Part shown: one piece after another, positions 1 to 9,281 of the stretch
Layout: every line of letters starts with the position of its first letter
Position numbering within the stretch: the first letter of the stretch is position 1
Source: Massilia sp. IC2-477
GTDB taxonomy: Bacteria > Pseudomonadota > Gammaproteobacteria > Burkholderiales > Burkholderiaceae_D
NCBI RefSeq assembly: GCF_020707265.1
Contig: NZ_JAJFEQ010000008.1
Span: 62,001 to 126,000, forward strand
DNA length: 64,000 nucleotides
Direction of reading: 5' to 3'
Translations under genes and position numbers: made by a program
The notes under the pieces: model-generated
Databases searched by the model: none
Seen by the model: the letters and a program-made list of their open reading frames with translations, nothing else
Told to the model about the DNA's origin: nothing

Positions 1-1
1 G

Positions 2-259
2 CAAAAAGCGTCGATGGAGATGAGGCAGTTTCAACAGACTAGTTCCGAAGCATCCTATGTTCAGAAGAGCTGGCTTGAACAGCTTGCTGCACGTCTGGAA
101 CATGCGAGTGCTCTTAGCGACGCTAAGTCAGCCGAGCTCGAAATACTAGCGATTGCGAGAAGCGACACTGACTCCGGCCCGATGAACCAGACCGCAATGC
201 CATCGTTCTACATAGCATTAGATGCGGTGCGAAGAATGCGCAGGCACCGGTTGCTCTAA
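2..259 (+). CDS. Possible C-terminal part of an unknown protein, truncated by window edge
   Basis: An open frame runs from the window edge to a stop at 257-259. The first ATG inside the window is at 14, but no stop lies upstream, so the gene may begin outside. The peptide is polar, with a helical stretch near residues 20-50, and no family is recognised. Its last codons run up to a short inverted repeat. Base composition is less GC-biased than in the core genes. It may be a gene remnant or a chance ORF. Confidence 0.25.
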   Translation, partial: QKASMEMRQFQQTSSEASYVQKSWLEQLAARLEHASALSDAKSAELEILAIARSDTDSGPMNQTAMPSFYIALDAVRRMRRHRLL

Positions 260-260
260 A

Positions 261-286
261 CGTCCGCGATGGGTCGAAAGCGGACG
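261..286. repeat. Short inverted repeat, REP-like
   Basis: CGTCCGC at 261-267 and GCGGACG at 280-286 form 7-bp arms around a 12-base spacer that contains GGGTCGAA. The same kind of unit (GTCCGC, a GGGTCGAAA-like core, GCGGAC) is familiar from many proteobacterial intergenic regions. Translated on the minus strand it gives the ending VRFRPIADV, which recurs in many spurious small proteins. Only one copy was noticed in this window. Confidence 0.5.
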
Positions 287-557
287 TACACGGCCGTAGT
301 TCGGTAGCTAAGCTTGCGGCCCTTTGCCCAGACGAATGGATACCATGGCCCAAGCACTTCTCTCCGAAGACCTTCGGTCGCTTTTAGTAGTTCATCTCCC
401 AACTCATCGCAGATCGCCGAAAGGTAGACCGCACGTATCAACGATCGCGCGACACTAATCGGGATTCTGTTGTGCTCAAGATCTCAATTCCATCCGGAAT
501 TAAATTAATGAGGGTTGGAGTCGATTTATTGCGAAACATTCTGACCCGAATGCAGTC
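287..557. other. Intergenic stretch without a convincing gene
   Basis: The minus strand has a 61-codon frame (256-441, TTG start) whose tail is made by the inverted repeat at 261-286. Its middle looks protein-like (LGDELLKATEGLRREVLG) and may be a remnant of a broken gene. From about 442 to 557 the sequence is AT-richer and holds only the downstream end of ppsR. No terminator with a clear U-tract was found. Confidence 0.4.
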
Positions 558-1406
558 TTAGTACTCGCGGCGGTCCGGTTTGATTTCCTGCAGGATCGTC
601 GTGGCGATTTCTTCGATCGATTTGGTGGTCGACGACAGCCAGCGGATGCCTTCGCGGCGCATCATCGCTTCCGCCTCGTTCACCTCGTAGCGGCAATTCT
701 CGATCGACGCATACTTGCTGCCCGCGCGGCGCTCGTTCCGGATCTGGGACAGGCGCTCGGGGGTAATCGTCAGCCCGAACAGCTTGGATTTGAACGGTGG
801 CAAGGAGGAAGGCAGCTTGCCGCGCTCGAAATCGTCCGGGATCAGGGGGTAGTTCGCCGCCTTCAAGCCATATTGCATCGCCAGGTACAGGCTGGTCGGG
901 GTCTTGCCGGAGCGCGACACGCCCACCAGGATCACGTCCGCCTCGGCCAGGTTCTTGTGCGACTGACCGTCGTCATGGGCCAGCGAAAAGTTGATCGCTT
1001 CGATCCTGTTCTTGTACTCCTCGGTGTCCACTGCATTGTGGATGCGTCCGATCGTGTGCGTCGACTTCACGCCCAGTTCCTGCTCGAGCGGCGACACGAA
1101 GGTCTGGAACAGGTCCATGTGCATGCCCCTGGCGGCCCGGATCACGCTCGACAGGTCGTGTTTCACCAGGGTCGAGAACACGATCGGCCGCTGGCCGTCG
1201 CGGCTGAAGCTGTCGTTGATCCGGCGCGCCGCCTCGTGCGCCTTTTCGATCGAGTCGATGAAGGGGAGGCGGATCTGGCGGAAGCGCATCTCGAACTGGC
1301 TCAGCACCGCGTGACCAAAGGTCTCTGCCGTGATGCCGGTACCGTCCGAGACGAAGAATACGGTGCGCGAGGGGGGAGTGGCGGGAACGCTGGTCTCTAC
1401 GGTCAT
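558..1406 (-). CDS. ppsR: PEP synthase regulatory protein (bifunctional kinase/pyrophosphorylase)
   Basis: This 282-residue protein of the DUF299/PSRP family switches phosphoenolpyruvate synthase on and off. In the family it phosphorylates a Thr next to the catalytic His of PpsA using ADP and removes the phosphate by phosphorolysis. The N-terminus carries the conserved [12 protein letters not shown] segment (about residues 17-29), and a P-loop GVSRSGKT lies at 162-169. Length matches the family. It is divergent from ppsA, the usual arrangement in beta- and gammaproteobacteria, and the shared 182-bp gap allows joint control. The ATG at 1406 is the natural start because the conserved domain begins about 15 residues later. 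Confidence 0.95.
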   Translation of the reverse strand: MTVETSVPATPPSRTVFFVSDGTGITAETFGHAVLSQFEMRFRQIRLPFIDSIEKAHEAARRINDSFSRDGQRPIVFSTLVKHDLSSVIRAARGMHMDLFQTFVSPLEQELGVKSTHTIGRIHNAVDTEEYKNRIEAINFSLAHDDGQSHKNLAEADVILVGVSRSGKTPTSLYLAMQYGLKAANYPLIPDDFERGKLPSSLPPFKSKLFGLTITPERLSQIRNERRAGSKYASIENCRYEVNEAEAMMRREGIRWLSSTTKSIEEIATTILQEIKPDRREY

Positions 1407-1539
1407 GGTGTCGATTTGCTAAGTCTTGCTGTCAAACTAGCAGCATGGTCTGCCGGTCACGGGGTAAAATGCTCGGCAACGGGTCTGCATTGTGCTGCAC
1501 GACGGCCAGAATAACAAGAACACTCCGTCACCCAGCAGA

Positions 1540-1569
1540 TTGTGAAATGCGCCAAAAGCTTTCTATCAT
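1540..1569 (+). promoter_or_regulatory. Candidate ppsA promoter
   Basis: TTGTGA (1540-1545), an 18-base spacer and TATCAT (1564-1569) resemble a sigma-70 promoter. It lies very near the ppsA start at 1589, which would leave a short leader carrying AAGGG. The call rests on consensus matching alone. Confidence 0.3.
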
Positions 1570-1588
1570 CAAGTAAGGGTGTATCACC

Positions 1589-4021
1589 ATGACCAACCTG
1601 TCTGTAGCGGCATTGAAGGAGCCTGACCAAGCCTCACGCGTCTACGTAGCATCGTTCGAGAACCTGCGCATGACCGACGTCGAGTCGGTCGGCGGCAAGA
1701 ACGCCTCGCTCGGCGAGATGATCTCGCAGCTGGCCGGCGCCGGCGTGCGCGTGCCGGGCGGCTTCGCCACCACGGCCGACGCCTTCCGCGACTTCCTCGA
1801 ACACAGCGATGGTGGGCCTTCGCTGGCCCAGCGCATCGCCACGCGCCTGGAGAACCTCGACATCGACGACGTGCGCGCGCTGGCCAGCGCCGGCGCCGAG
1901 ATCCGCCAGTGGATCGTCGACACCCCGTTCCAGCCGCGCCTGGAACAGGAAATCCGCACGTTCTACGAGCGCCTGGTCGCCGATTCCAGTACCGAAGTCT
2001 CGTTTGCCGTGCGCTCATCGGCCACCGCCGAAGACCTGCCGGACGCCTCGTTCGCGGGACAGCAGGAGACCTTCCTGAACGTGGTCGGCATCGACAACGT
2101 GCTGGAAGCGATGAAGCACGTCTTCGCCTCGCTCTACAACGACCGCGCGATTTCCTACCGCGTCCACAAAGGCTTCACTCACGCCGAAGTCGCGCTGTCG
2201 GCCGGCGTGCAGCGCATGGTGCGTTCTGACACCGGCGCCGCCGGCGTCATGTTCACCATCGACACCGAGTCCGGTTTCAAGGACGTGGTCTTCGTCACCT
2301 CCAGCTATGGCCTGGGCGAGACCGTGGTGCAAGGCGCCGTCAACCCGGACGAGTTCTACGTCCACAAGCCCATGCTCGCCCAGGGCAAGCTGCCGGTCAT
2401 CCGCCGCAACATCGGCTCCAAACTCATCAAGATGGAATTCACGAACGAGGCCAAGGCCGGCCGTTCGGTGAAGACCGTCGACGTGCCGATCGAGATGCGC
2501 AACCGTTACTCGCTGAGCGACGCCGAAGTGGTCGAGCTGGCGAAGTACGCGGTCATCATCGAGAACCACTATGGCCGTCCGATGGACATCGAGTGGGGCA
2601 AGGATGGCCGCGACGGCAAGCTCTACATCCTGCAGGCGCGTCCGGAAACCGTGAAGTCGCAGCAGAAGGCCAGCGACGCCCAGCAGCGCTTCAACCTGAA
2701 GGGCACCGGCACCGTGCTGACCAGCGGCCGCGCAATCGGCCAGAAGATCGGCGCTGGCCCCGTGCGTGTGATCCAGGACCCGAGCGAGATGGAACGCGTG
2801 CAGCCGGGCGACGTGCTGGTGGCCGACATGACCGACCCGAACTGGGAGCCGGTCATGAAGCGCGCCTCGGCCATCGTCACCAACCGCGGCGGCCGTACCT
2901 GCCACGCGGCGATCATCGCACGTGAACTCGGCGTGCCGGCGGTGGTGGGCTGCGGCGACGCCACCGAAGCGCTCAAGGACGGCACGTTCGTCACCGTCTC
3001 CTGCGCCGAAGGCGACGAAGGCAAGATCTACGACGGCCTGCTGGAAACCGAGATCACTGAAGTCTCGCGCGGCGAGCTGCCGCCGATCCCGACCAAGATC
3101 ATGCTCAACGTCGGCAACCCGCAGCTGGCCTTCGACTTCCAGTCGGTGCCGAACGCCGGCGTCGGCCTGGCGCGCCTCGAGTTCATCATCAACAACAACA
3201 TCGGCGTGCACCCGAAGGCCATCCTCGAGTACCCGAACATCGACAACGACCTGAAAAAGGCGGTCGAGTCGGTCGCCCGTGGCCACGCCTCGCCGCGCGC
3301 CTTCTACGTCGACAAGCTGGCCGAAGGCGTGGCCACCATCGCCGCCGCCTTCTGGCCGAAGAAGGTGATCGTGCGCCTGTCCGACTTCAAGTCGAACGAG
3401 TACAAGAAGCTGATCGGCGGTTCGCGCTACGAGCCGGACGAAGAGAACCCGATGCTGGGCTTCCGCGGCGCCGCGCGCTACCTGGCCGAGGACTTCGCCG
3501 AGTCCTTCGAGATGGAATGCATGGCCATGAAGCGCGTGCGCGAAGACATGGGCCTGACCAACGTCGAGATCATGATCCCCTTCGTGCGCACCCTGGGCCA
3601 GGCCGAGAAGGTCATCGAGCTGCTGGCCAAGTATGGCCTCAAGCGCGGTGAAAACGGCCTGCGCGTCATCATGATGTGCGAAGTACCGTCGAACGCCATC
3701 CTGGCCGAGCAGTTCCTGCAATACTTCGACGGCTTCTCGATCGGTTCCAACGACCTGACCCAGCTGACCCTGGGCCTGGACCGCGATTCCGGCATGGAGC
3801 TGCTGGCCAAGGACTTCGACGAGCGCGACCCGGCCGTGAAAGCCATGCTGAGCCTCGCCATCAAGGCCTGCCGCGCGCAGGGCAAGTACATCGGCATCTG
3901 CGGCCAGGGGCCGTCGGACAATCCGGACTTCGCCGAATGGCTGGTGGGCGAGGGCATCGAGTCGATGTCGCTGAATCCGGACTCGGTGATCGACACCTGG
4001 CAGAAGCTCGCCAAGGGCTAA
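1589..4021 (+). CDS. ppsA: Phosphoenolpyruvate synthase
   Basis: This 810-residue enzyme converts pyruvate plus ATP to phosphoenolpyruvate, AMP and phosphate, the first step of gluconeogenesis from C3 compounds. It has an N-terminal PPDK/PEPS nucleotide-binding domain (about 1-360), a mobile phosphohistidine domain with the motif [16 protein letters not shown] (catalytic His439), and a C-terminal TIM-barrel PEP-binding domain with GSNDLTQL and the catalytic Cys771 in GICGQGPSD. Length is close to the E. coli enzyme. An AAGGG ribosome site precedes the ATG. The divergent ppsR supplies its regulator. A strong terminator follows directly, so it is probably monocistronic. Confidence 0.97.
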   Translation: MTNLSVAALKEPDQASRVYVASFENLRMTDVESVGGKNASLGEMISQLAGAGVRVPGGFATTADAFRDFLEHSDGGPSLAQRIATRLENLDIDDVRALASAGAEIRQWIVDTPFQPRLEQEIRTFYERLVADSSTEVSFAVRSSATAEDLPDASFAGQQETFLNVVGIDNVLEAMKHVFASLYNDRAISYRVHKGFTHAEVALSAGVQRMVRSDTGAAGVMFTIDTESGFKDVVFVTSSYGLGETVVQGAVNPDEFYVHKPMLAQGKLPVIRRNIGSKLIKMEFTNEAKAGRSVKTVDVPIEMRNRYSLSDAEVVELAKYAVIIENHYGRPMDIEWGKDGRDGKLYILQARPETVKSQQKASDAQQRFNLKGTGTVLTSGRAIGQKIGAGPVRVIQDPSEMERVQPGDVLVADMTDPNWEPVMKRASAIVTNRGGRTCHAAIIARELGVPAVVGCGDATEALKDGTFVTVSCAEGDEGKIYDGLLETEITEVSRGELPPIPTKIMLNVGNPQLAFDFQSVPNAGVGLARLEFIINNNIGVHPKAILEYPNIDNDLKKAVESVARGHASPRAFYVDKLAEGVATIAAAFWPKKVIVRLSDFKSNEYKKLIGGSRYEPDEENPMLGFRGAARYLAEDFAESFEMECMAMKRVREDMGLTNVEIMIPFVRTLGQAEKVIELLAKYGLKRGENGLRVIMMCEVPSNAILAEQFLQYFDGFSIGSNDLTQLTLGLDRDSGMELLAKDFDERDPAVKAMLSLAIKACRAQGKYIGICGQGPSDNPDFAEWLVGEGIESMSLNPDSVIDTWQKLAKG

Positions 4022-4046
4022 GCGCCGCCGGCCAGACTCCCGCCAC

Positions 4047-4079
4047 AGCCCCGCCAGCGCAAGCCGGCGGGGCTTTTTC
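4047..4079 (+). terminator. Rho-independent terminator of ppsA
   Basis: AGCCCCGCC (4047-4055) pairs with GGCGGGGCT (4066-4074) and is followed by a T-run, 26 bases after the ppsA stop. Confidence 0.85.
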
Positions 4080-4134
4080 ATTGGGGCGGCTTGCCCATGC
4101 TAGACTCGCTCGCATTTCTCGACAGGAGCGGTAC

Positions 4135-6066
4135 ATGGGGTTCAGGCACGCGTGGATGGCACTCGGATTGGCCCTGAGCACCCAGCTCATGGCCGCCGAC
4201 GTGCTCATGAAGCCGACGGCGGCGCAGGCGGAAGCCGCGCTCTGGACCTCGCGGGTACTCGAACGTTACCGCTACAAGCCGGAGGGGCAGTCGGCGCCTG
4301 CCGGGGTTCCCGTGCTGGATGCCTATCTGGATGCGCTCGACCCGGACCGCCTGGTGTTCACCCAGGCCGACGTCGAGGCCTACGACTCCCTGCGCGCCGG
4401 CCTGGGAATGGCCCGCAAGGCGCCCGATGTGGCAATCGCGTTCACCATCCACGACCGCTATCGCGCGCGCCTGGCGGACCGGATGGTGGCCGCCGTGGCG
4501 CTGCTCGACCAGCCGATGGATTTCAGCGGCAAGGAGCGCTACCAGCGCCTGCGCACAGGGGCGGCGCGGCCGCGCGACGGGCAGGAACTGGACCGGCTCT
4601 GGCGCCTGCGTGTCATGGACGATTACCTCAGCCTGCGCCTGGCGGGACTGGCCGAGGAGGACGTCAGGCTCAGGCTGCGGCAGCGCTACCATGCCCAGCT
4701 CAGGCACGCCGAGCGCATGCAACCCATGGCCGTGTTCGAGCGCTTCATGAGCGCCTACACCCGTTACCTCGACCCGGACTCGGCCTACCTGGCCGAGGAG
4801 GGCGGCTACCACGGGGCTACCCACCGCCTGTCCGGAATCGGCGTCGACATCGGGTCGAAGGCGGGCCTGATCCGCGTGCACGCAATGGCGCCGGATGGCG
4901 CGGCGGCGCGCTCGGGCCGCCTGAAGCCGGGCGACCGCATCCTCGGCCTTGCGCGCAATGCCGCCGAGCCGATGGTCGACGTGGTCGGCTGGCCTGCGGA
5001 CGAAGTCGCCGCCCTGGCGGACGAGGTGGTCGGGGTCGAGATGATCCTGGATGTGCTGCCTGCGGGCGCCTCGCCCGATGCCCCGCGCACGCGGATCGGC
5101 CTGGTGCGGGACAGGGAGCCGGGGCCTACCAGGCTGGCCGAATCCCGGATCGAGGTCGTCAAGCGTGGCGCGGCAAGCTACCGGATCGGCGTCGTGAAGG
5201 TCCCGGAGTTTTACCAGGACACCGCGGCAAAGCGCCGTGGGCTCACGGATTTTTCCAGCATGAGCCGCGACCTGGCGGTCCAGTTGGGGGCACTCAGGCG
5301 CGACCGGGTCGATGCCCTCATGCTGGACTTCCGCGGCAACGGCGGCGGCGCGCTCGACGAGACGCTGCGCCTGGTCGGGCTGTTCGCGCCGGGTGCGCCC
5401 GTCACGCAGCAGCGCTCGGGCAAGGGCGAGATCAGCGTCGAGAAGGCGCCGGAGGGCGCAGCAGCGTGGGACGGACCGCTCGCGGTCCTGGTCGACAGGG
5501 GCAGCGCGGCCGGCGCCGAAATCGTCACGGCTGCCTTGCAGGACCTCGGGCGCGCCATCGTGCTGGGTGACCGGACGTACGGCAGGAGCACGGTCCAGAC
5601 GCTGGTCGACCTGTCGCGGCTGTCGAAGGATATTCCGGGCGAGCTGAAAATGACCGTGTCTCAGGTGTTCCGTCTCGATGGCAGCAGTTTCGAAGGGCAG
5701 GGCGTCAAGCCCGATATCCTGCTGCCCGGCCTGGCCGACGCCGGCCCCGCACAGGCGCCGGGCAAGGCATTCGACAGCCCTCCCTTGATGCCGCTTGCTT
5801 ATCGCAAGGATGGCACGCTGGCTGCGCTGCTGCCGGCATTGCGCGCTCAGCACCAGCAACGGTGTGCGAAGGACGCACGTTGCCAGGCGCTGCTGGCGAG
5901 CCGCGCGCTGGATGAGCGCGGGCAGCGCGAAGTCTCACTGAACGAAGCGGAGCGGCGCAGCATGCGCGACGCGCAGCCAGTCATCGATGCGCGGGCGGTC
6001 CAGCAGGCCGAAGCCCTGCAGGTCCTGGCCGATGCGCTTGCGCTGCCAAGACAGGGCAAGCCTTGA
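4135..6066 (+). CDS. Prc-like S41 family peptidase homologue, catalytic Lys replaced
   Basis: The 643-residue product has an N-terminal signal peptide (MGFRHAWMALG, cleavage near LMA-AD), so it is exported to the periplasm. Next comes a helical Prc-type N-terminal domain with YTRYLDPDSAYL, then a PDZ domain (GIGVDIGSKAGLI to GRLKPGDRILGL) and an S41 core with DFRGNGGGALDE. The nucleophile motif GSAAGAE keeps Ser457. The position normally held by the general-base Lys (TFGKGxVQ in Prc/Ctp enzymes) reads TYGRSTVQ, giving Arg484, while the Gln four residues on is kept. It may therefore be weakly active or a pseudoprotease that binds C-terminal tails. The ATG at 4135 was chosen for its GGAGCGG site and signal peptide; the frame stays open further upstream inside ppsA. 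Confidence 0.9.
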   Translation: MGFRHAWMALGLALSTQLMAADVLMKPTAAQAEAALWTSRVLERYRYKPEGQSAPAGVPVLDAYLDALDPDRLVFTQADVEAYDSLRAGLGMARKAPDVAIAFTIHDRYRARLADRMVAAVALLDQPMDFSGKERYQRLRTGAARPRDGQELDRLWRLRVMDDYLSLRLAGLAEEDVRLRLRQRYHAQLRHAERMQPMAVFERFMSAYTRYLDPDSAYLAEEGGYHGATHRLSGIGVDIGSKAGLIRVHAMAPDGAAARSGRLKPGDRILGLARNAAEPMVDVVGWPADEVAALADEVVGVEMILDVLPAGASPDAPRTRIGLVRDREPGPTRLAESRIEVVKRGAASYRIGVVKVPEFYQDTAAKRRGLTDFSSMSRDLAVQLGALRRDRVDALMLDFRGNGGGALDETLRLVGLFAPGAPVTQQRSGKGEISVEKAPEGAAAWDGPLAVLVDRGSAAGAEIVTAALQDLGRAIVLGDRTYGRSTVQTLVDLSRLSKDIPGELKMTVSQVFRLDGSSFEGQGVKPDILLPGLADAGPAQAPGKAFDSPPLMPLAYRKDGTLAALLPALRAQHQQRCAKDARCQALLASRALDERGQREVSLNEAERRSMRDAQPVIDARAVQQAEALQVLADALALPRQGKP

Positions 6067-6196
6067 CGAGGCCTCTCGCTATGCGTCTGCGATAAACGGC
6101 GGGCGCCACGCTTCCATTCCCCTCCAGACCTGCTACACTGACATTGATAACTCTTTGCCGGAAAGCACACAATAATCAAGCGCATCGACATGGTTG

Positions 6197-6235
6197 AACC
6201 CTCGCCGCCTGTTGCAGGCCGCGGGGGTTTTTTAC
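6197..6235 (+). terminator. Terminator-like hairpin in front of nfeD
   Basis: AACCCTCG pairs with CGGGGGTT (inner part GCCTG/CAGGC), followed by a run of six or more T. It lies 130 bp after the S41 stop and only 31 bp before the nfeD start. It could end the upstream transcript, end a short RNA, or attenuate nfeD. Confidence 0.6.
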
Positions 6236-6265
6236 TTTTTTGACCCACCCGAAGGAGACCTGCCC

Positions 6266-6688
6266 ATGACCGACTGGATGAACTGGCTGGTAGTTGCCGG
6301 TGTCCTCGTGATCGCCGAACTGTTCACCGGCACCTTTTACCTCCTGATGATCGCGATCGGCCTCGGCGCCGGCGCCCTTGCCGCCATCCTCGGCGCGAGC
6401 GGCCCGGCCCAGACCCTGGTCGCCGCCGTGGTCGGCCTGGGGGCCACCGCGGTCCTGCACCGCAGCCGCTTCGGCCGTCCCGCCCGTTCCGAGCCGACGC
6501 GCGACCGCAACGTCAACCTCGACATCGGCCAGCGTGTGGTCGTGCCGGCATGGCAGAACGGCCAGGCGCGCGTGTTGTACCGGGGCGCGCTGTGGGATGT
6601 CGAGCTGGGGCCGGGCGCAATTCCCGAGGCGGGCGACTACCGCATCGTCGAAGTGCTCGGCAACCGGCTCATTGTTTCTAATTCATAA
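6266..6688 (+). CDS. NfeD family membrane protein
   Basis: This 140-residue protein has two hydrophobic helices in its first 75 residues (starting MTDWMNWLVVAG) and a C-terminal OB-fold-like NfeDC domain (about 90-140: LDIGQRVVVPAWQNGQARVLYRGALW). NfeD proteins are short membrane partners of SPFH/stomatin proteins and are thought to help organise membrane microdomains. The partner gene starts 34 bp downstream, so an operon is likely. The GAAGGAG site before the ATG at 6266 fixes the start; the frame extends upstream into the terminator hairpin. Confidence 0.9.
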   Translation: MTDWMNWLVVAGVLVIAELFTGTFYLLMIAIGLGAGALAAILGASGPAQTLVAAVVGLGATAVLHRSRFGRPARSEPTRDRNVNLDIGQRVVVPAWQNGQARVLYRGALWDVELGPGAIPEAGDYRIVEVLGNRLIVSNS

Positions 6689-6722
6689 GATCAACTAATA
6701 GTTGGCACATCATTTATAAGGG

Positions 6723-7664
6723 ATGCTCATGGAATTCTCGTTTGGTACGGTTGCGCTGGTCTTCTTCATCATTGCGCTGGTGTTCATCTTCAAGACCATC
6801 AACGTGGTGCCGCAACAGCATGCGGTGGTGGTCGAACGCCTCGGCAAGTTCCATGCGGTGCTGGCGCCGGGCCTGAACATCGTGGTGCCCTTCATCGACC
6901 GCATCGCCTACAAGCACAGCCTGAAGGAGATCCCGCTCGACGTGCCGCCCCAGGTCTGCATCACCAAGGACAACACCCAGCTGCAGGTGGACGGCATCCT
7001 GTACTTCCAGGTCACCGACGCCATGCGCGCCTCGTATGGCTCGTCGAACTACATCCAGGCGATCACCCAGCTGGCGCAGACGACGCTGCGCTCGGTGATC
7101 GGCAAGATGGAGCTCGACAAGACGTTTGAAGAGCGCGATCACATCAACACCACCATCGTCAACGCGATCGACGAATCGGCCGCCAACTGGGGCGTGAAGG
7201 TGCTGCGCTACGAGATCAAGGACCTGACGCCGCCGGCCGAAATCCTGCACGCGATGCAGCGCCAGATCACCGCCGAGCGCGAAAAGCGCGCCCTGATCGC
7301 CGCTTCGGAAGGCCGCCGCCAGGAGCAGATCAACATCGCCAGCGGCGAGCGCGAAGCCGCGATCGCCCGCTCTGAAGGCGAACGCCAGGCCGCGATCAAC
7401 CGCGCCCAGGGCGAAGCCAGCGCCATCGTCGCGCTGGCCGACGCCAGCGCCGCTGCGCTGCGCCAGGTGGGCGCCGCGATCCGCGAGCCGGGCGGCATGG
7501 ATGCGGTGAACCTGCGCGTGGCCGAGCACTACGTGGACGCCTTCGGCAAGCTGGCCAAGACCAACAACTCGCTGATCGTGCCAGCGAATATGGGCGACAT
7601 GGGCAGCGTGATCGCCAGCGCGCTGCAGATCGTGAAGTCGCAACAGCCGGACATCCTGCGATGA
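6723..7664 (+). CDS. SPFH/Band 7 (stomatin/paraslipin, QmcA-like) protein
   Basis: The 313-residue product has one N-terminal membrane helix (about 5-22), a Band 7 domain (about 22-185: VPQQHAVVVERLGKFHAVLAPG, DGILYFQVTDA) and an alanine/glutamate-rich coiled coil (about 190-245) with repeated GER/SEG units. It ends in a conserved tail (NLRVAEHYVDAFGKLAKTNN). Such proteins oligomerise at the inner membrane and may affect lipid domains or the FtsH protease. It pairs with nfeD just upstream. Its stop overlaps the next ATG (ATGA), so the SDR gene is probably co-translated. Confidence 0.93.
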   Translation: MLMEFSFGTVALVFFIIALVFIFKTINVVPQQHAVVVERLGKFHAVLAPGLNIVVPFIDRIAYKHSLKEIPLDVPPQVCITKDNTQLQVDGILYFQVTDAMRASYGSSNYIQAITQLAQTTLRSVIGKMELDKTFEERDHINTTIVNAIDESAANWGVKVLRYEIKDLTPPAEILHAMQRQITAEREKRALIAASEGRRQEQINIASGEREAAIARSEGERQAAINRAQGEASAIVALADASAAALRQVGAAIREPGGMDAVNLRVAEHYVDAFGKLAKTNNSLIVPANMGDMGSVIASALQIVKSQQPDILR

Positions 7665-8482
7665 TGCGGGCGCAGTTTCGTACCATCGTCATCACCGGCG
7701 CCTCGGACGGCATCGGCGCCGAGATCGCGCGCCAGCTGGCGGCAAAGGAGGGCGCCAATATCGCCCTGGTGCTGGCTGCGCGCAATGCCGAGCAGCTCGA
7801 TGCCGTGGCCGGCGAGTGCGCGGCGCACGGCGCGCAAACGCTCACGGTGCCAACCGACGTCGGCGTGCAGATCCAGTGCCGCCGCCTGATCGTCAGCGCG
7901 GTCGAGCAATTCGGACGCATCGACGTGCTGGTCAACAACGCGGGCCGCTCGGCACACGCGCTGTTCGAAGAAGTCGAAGACCTGTCGTGGTACGAGGAGC
8001 TGATGCGCGTGAACCTGTGGGGCGCGGTCTGGTGCACCCAGGCGGCGCTGCCGGCGCTCAAGGCCGCGCAGGGCCGGATCGTTGCCGTGTCCTCGCTGGC
8101 GGGACTGGTCGGGGTGCCGGGACGCACCGCCTACAGCGCCACCAAGTTCGCGATGACCGGCTTCTTCGAAGCCTTGCGCGCGGAGATGAAGGGCTATGGC
8201 GTGAGCGTCACCACTGCCTACCCGGGCGTGGTGGCGACCCGTATCCGCTACCGCGGCTTCAACGCGCAGGGCGGCGAGCTGGGTTCGAGCGCGCTGAAGG
8301 AAGAGGGCGCCATGAGCGTGGAGGAATGCGCGCGCCTGATCATCGACGGGATGGACGCACGCAAGCGCGAGGTGGTGATGACGGCCAAGGGCAAGCTGGG
8401 GCGATTCATCAAGCTGATCGCCCCTGGGCTGGTCGAGAAGATGGCGCTGGCTGCACTCAAACAGGACGTGCGCCCGCACTGA
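7661..8482 (+). CDS. Short-chain dehydrogenase/reductase, classical SDR
   Basis: This 273-residue classical SDR has the cofactor motif TGASDGIG (residues 12-19), NNAGRS after strand 4, an active-site Ser in VAVSSLAGL and the YxxxK pair Tyr158/Lys162 in YSATK. The C-terminal segment GKLGRFIKLIAPGLVEKM may touch the membrane. The substrate cannot be told from sequence. A four-base overlap with the SPFH gene indicates one operon. A second ATG immediately follows the first, so either may be used. Confidence 0.9.
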   Translation: MMRAQFRTIVITGASDGIGAEIARQLAAKEGANIALVLAARNAEQLDAVAGECAAHGAQTLTVPTDVGVQIQCRRLIVSAVEQFGRIDVLVNNAGRSAHALFEEVEDLSWYEELMRVNLWGAVWCTQAALPALKAAQGRIVAVSSLAGLVGVPGRTAYSATKFAMTGFFEALRAEMKGYGVSVTTAYPGVVATRIRYRGFNAQGGELGSSALKEEGAMSVEECARLIIDGMDARKREVVMTAKGKLGRFIKLIAPGLVEKMALAALKQDVRPH

Positions 8483-8570
8483 CCGCACCTGGCAACGCTC
8501 CGCGATTGCGGATATGGACAGCTTGCGCGATACTGCCGCGTTCACAACAAACCGATATGTACGGCACTTT

Positions 8571-9227
8571 ATGACAATGCATCAGGCTTTCCAGCGAGCG
8601 CGATTCCTGGCCAGGCTGCGGCTAGCTATGACGGGGCTGAACTGCACGATTCTCGTCGTGCTGGCAGCGCTTTATTTTATCGATGGTGGCCGGCCCTACG
8701 TCATGCCGTTCGCCCTGGCTGGTGTAGCGCTCGGCCTTGGTGGCCACATCGTCGGAAGAATGGCTGAGCGTGCTGCGGAACAGGCAGACCCGGGAGGGCG
8801 GATAAGGGCGCTGGCAGAACGGACAATGGAACGGGCGCGTGAAATCGAGCAGCGCCCCAAATCCTTGGTCAATGTCAGTATTCGCCCCGTTCCTGGCGCT
8901 GATTGTCGATATGCGATCACCGTCTACAACGGCTCCCCGGACACGCTGATCGACGTCTCGCTGGATCACACCTGGCTTCTACACCCTGGCAAGTTCGGCC
9001 TCGACGATACGCACATGCCCGCTGATATCTGGGGGCAGCCCCCGATACGGTTTGCAGCGCTGGGTCCCGGCGAACAAATTACCTCGGAAGTACTCGGGTA
9101 TAACGTCGTCGAACGCTACGATGGCCCGAAAGATACCTTCGTCACGATAAGTGCGGCGCGAGTCACCAGCGCTGGTGACTCGCTCGACACCGCAGACCTG
9201 CTAGTCAATGTGAGAATGGCCTGGTAG
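8571..9227 (+). CDS. Unknown protein with two membrane helices
   Basis: The family is not recognised. The 218-residue product has two hydrophobic segments (about 20-38 and 47-65 from this start), a basic/acidic helical linker, and a C-terminal part of about 130 residues rich in beta-strand patterns (NVSIRPVPG, YAITVYNGSPDTLIDVSLD). It looks like a small membrane-anchored beta-domain. The frame also allows an ATG at 8514. The later start was chosen because a promoter-like TTGCGG-17-GATACT lies around 8510-8540 and the extra residues look non-conserved. It follows the SDR in the same direction but is AT-richer, so it may be a later arrival. Confidence 0.6.
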   Translation: MTMHQAFQRARFLARLRLAMTGLNCTILVVLAALYFIDGGRPYVMPFALAGVALGLGGHIVGRMAERAAEQADPGGRIRALAERTMERAREIEQRPKSLVNVSIRPVPGADCRYAITVYNGSPDTLIDVSLDHTWLLHPGKFGLDDTHMPADIWGQPPIRFAALGPGEQITSEVLGYNVVERYDGPKDTFVTISAARVTSAGDSLDTADLLVNVRMAW

Positions 9228-9281
9228 TGCTCCTTCGGAGGGGCAAGTGTGCGGCTGTAAAGCGGGCGCAGGCGCGGCGGG

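Noticed and set aside
2015-4081. A 688-codon frame on the minus strand opposite ppsA
   Set aside because: Shadow frame; ppsA has intact catalytic motifs and the antisense product has no recognisable feature.
3676-4134. Upstream extension of the S41 protease frame into ppsA
   Set aside because: The extension overlaps ppsA and its terminator; the ATG at 4135 has a ribosome site and signal peptide.
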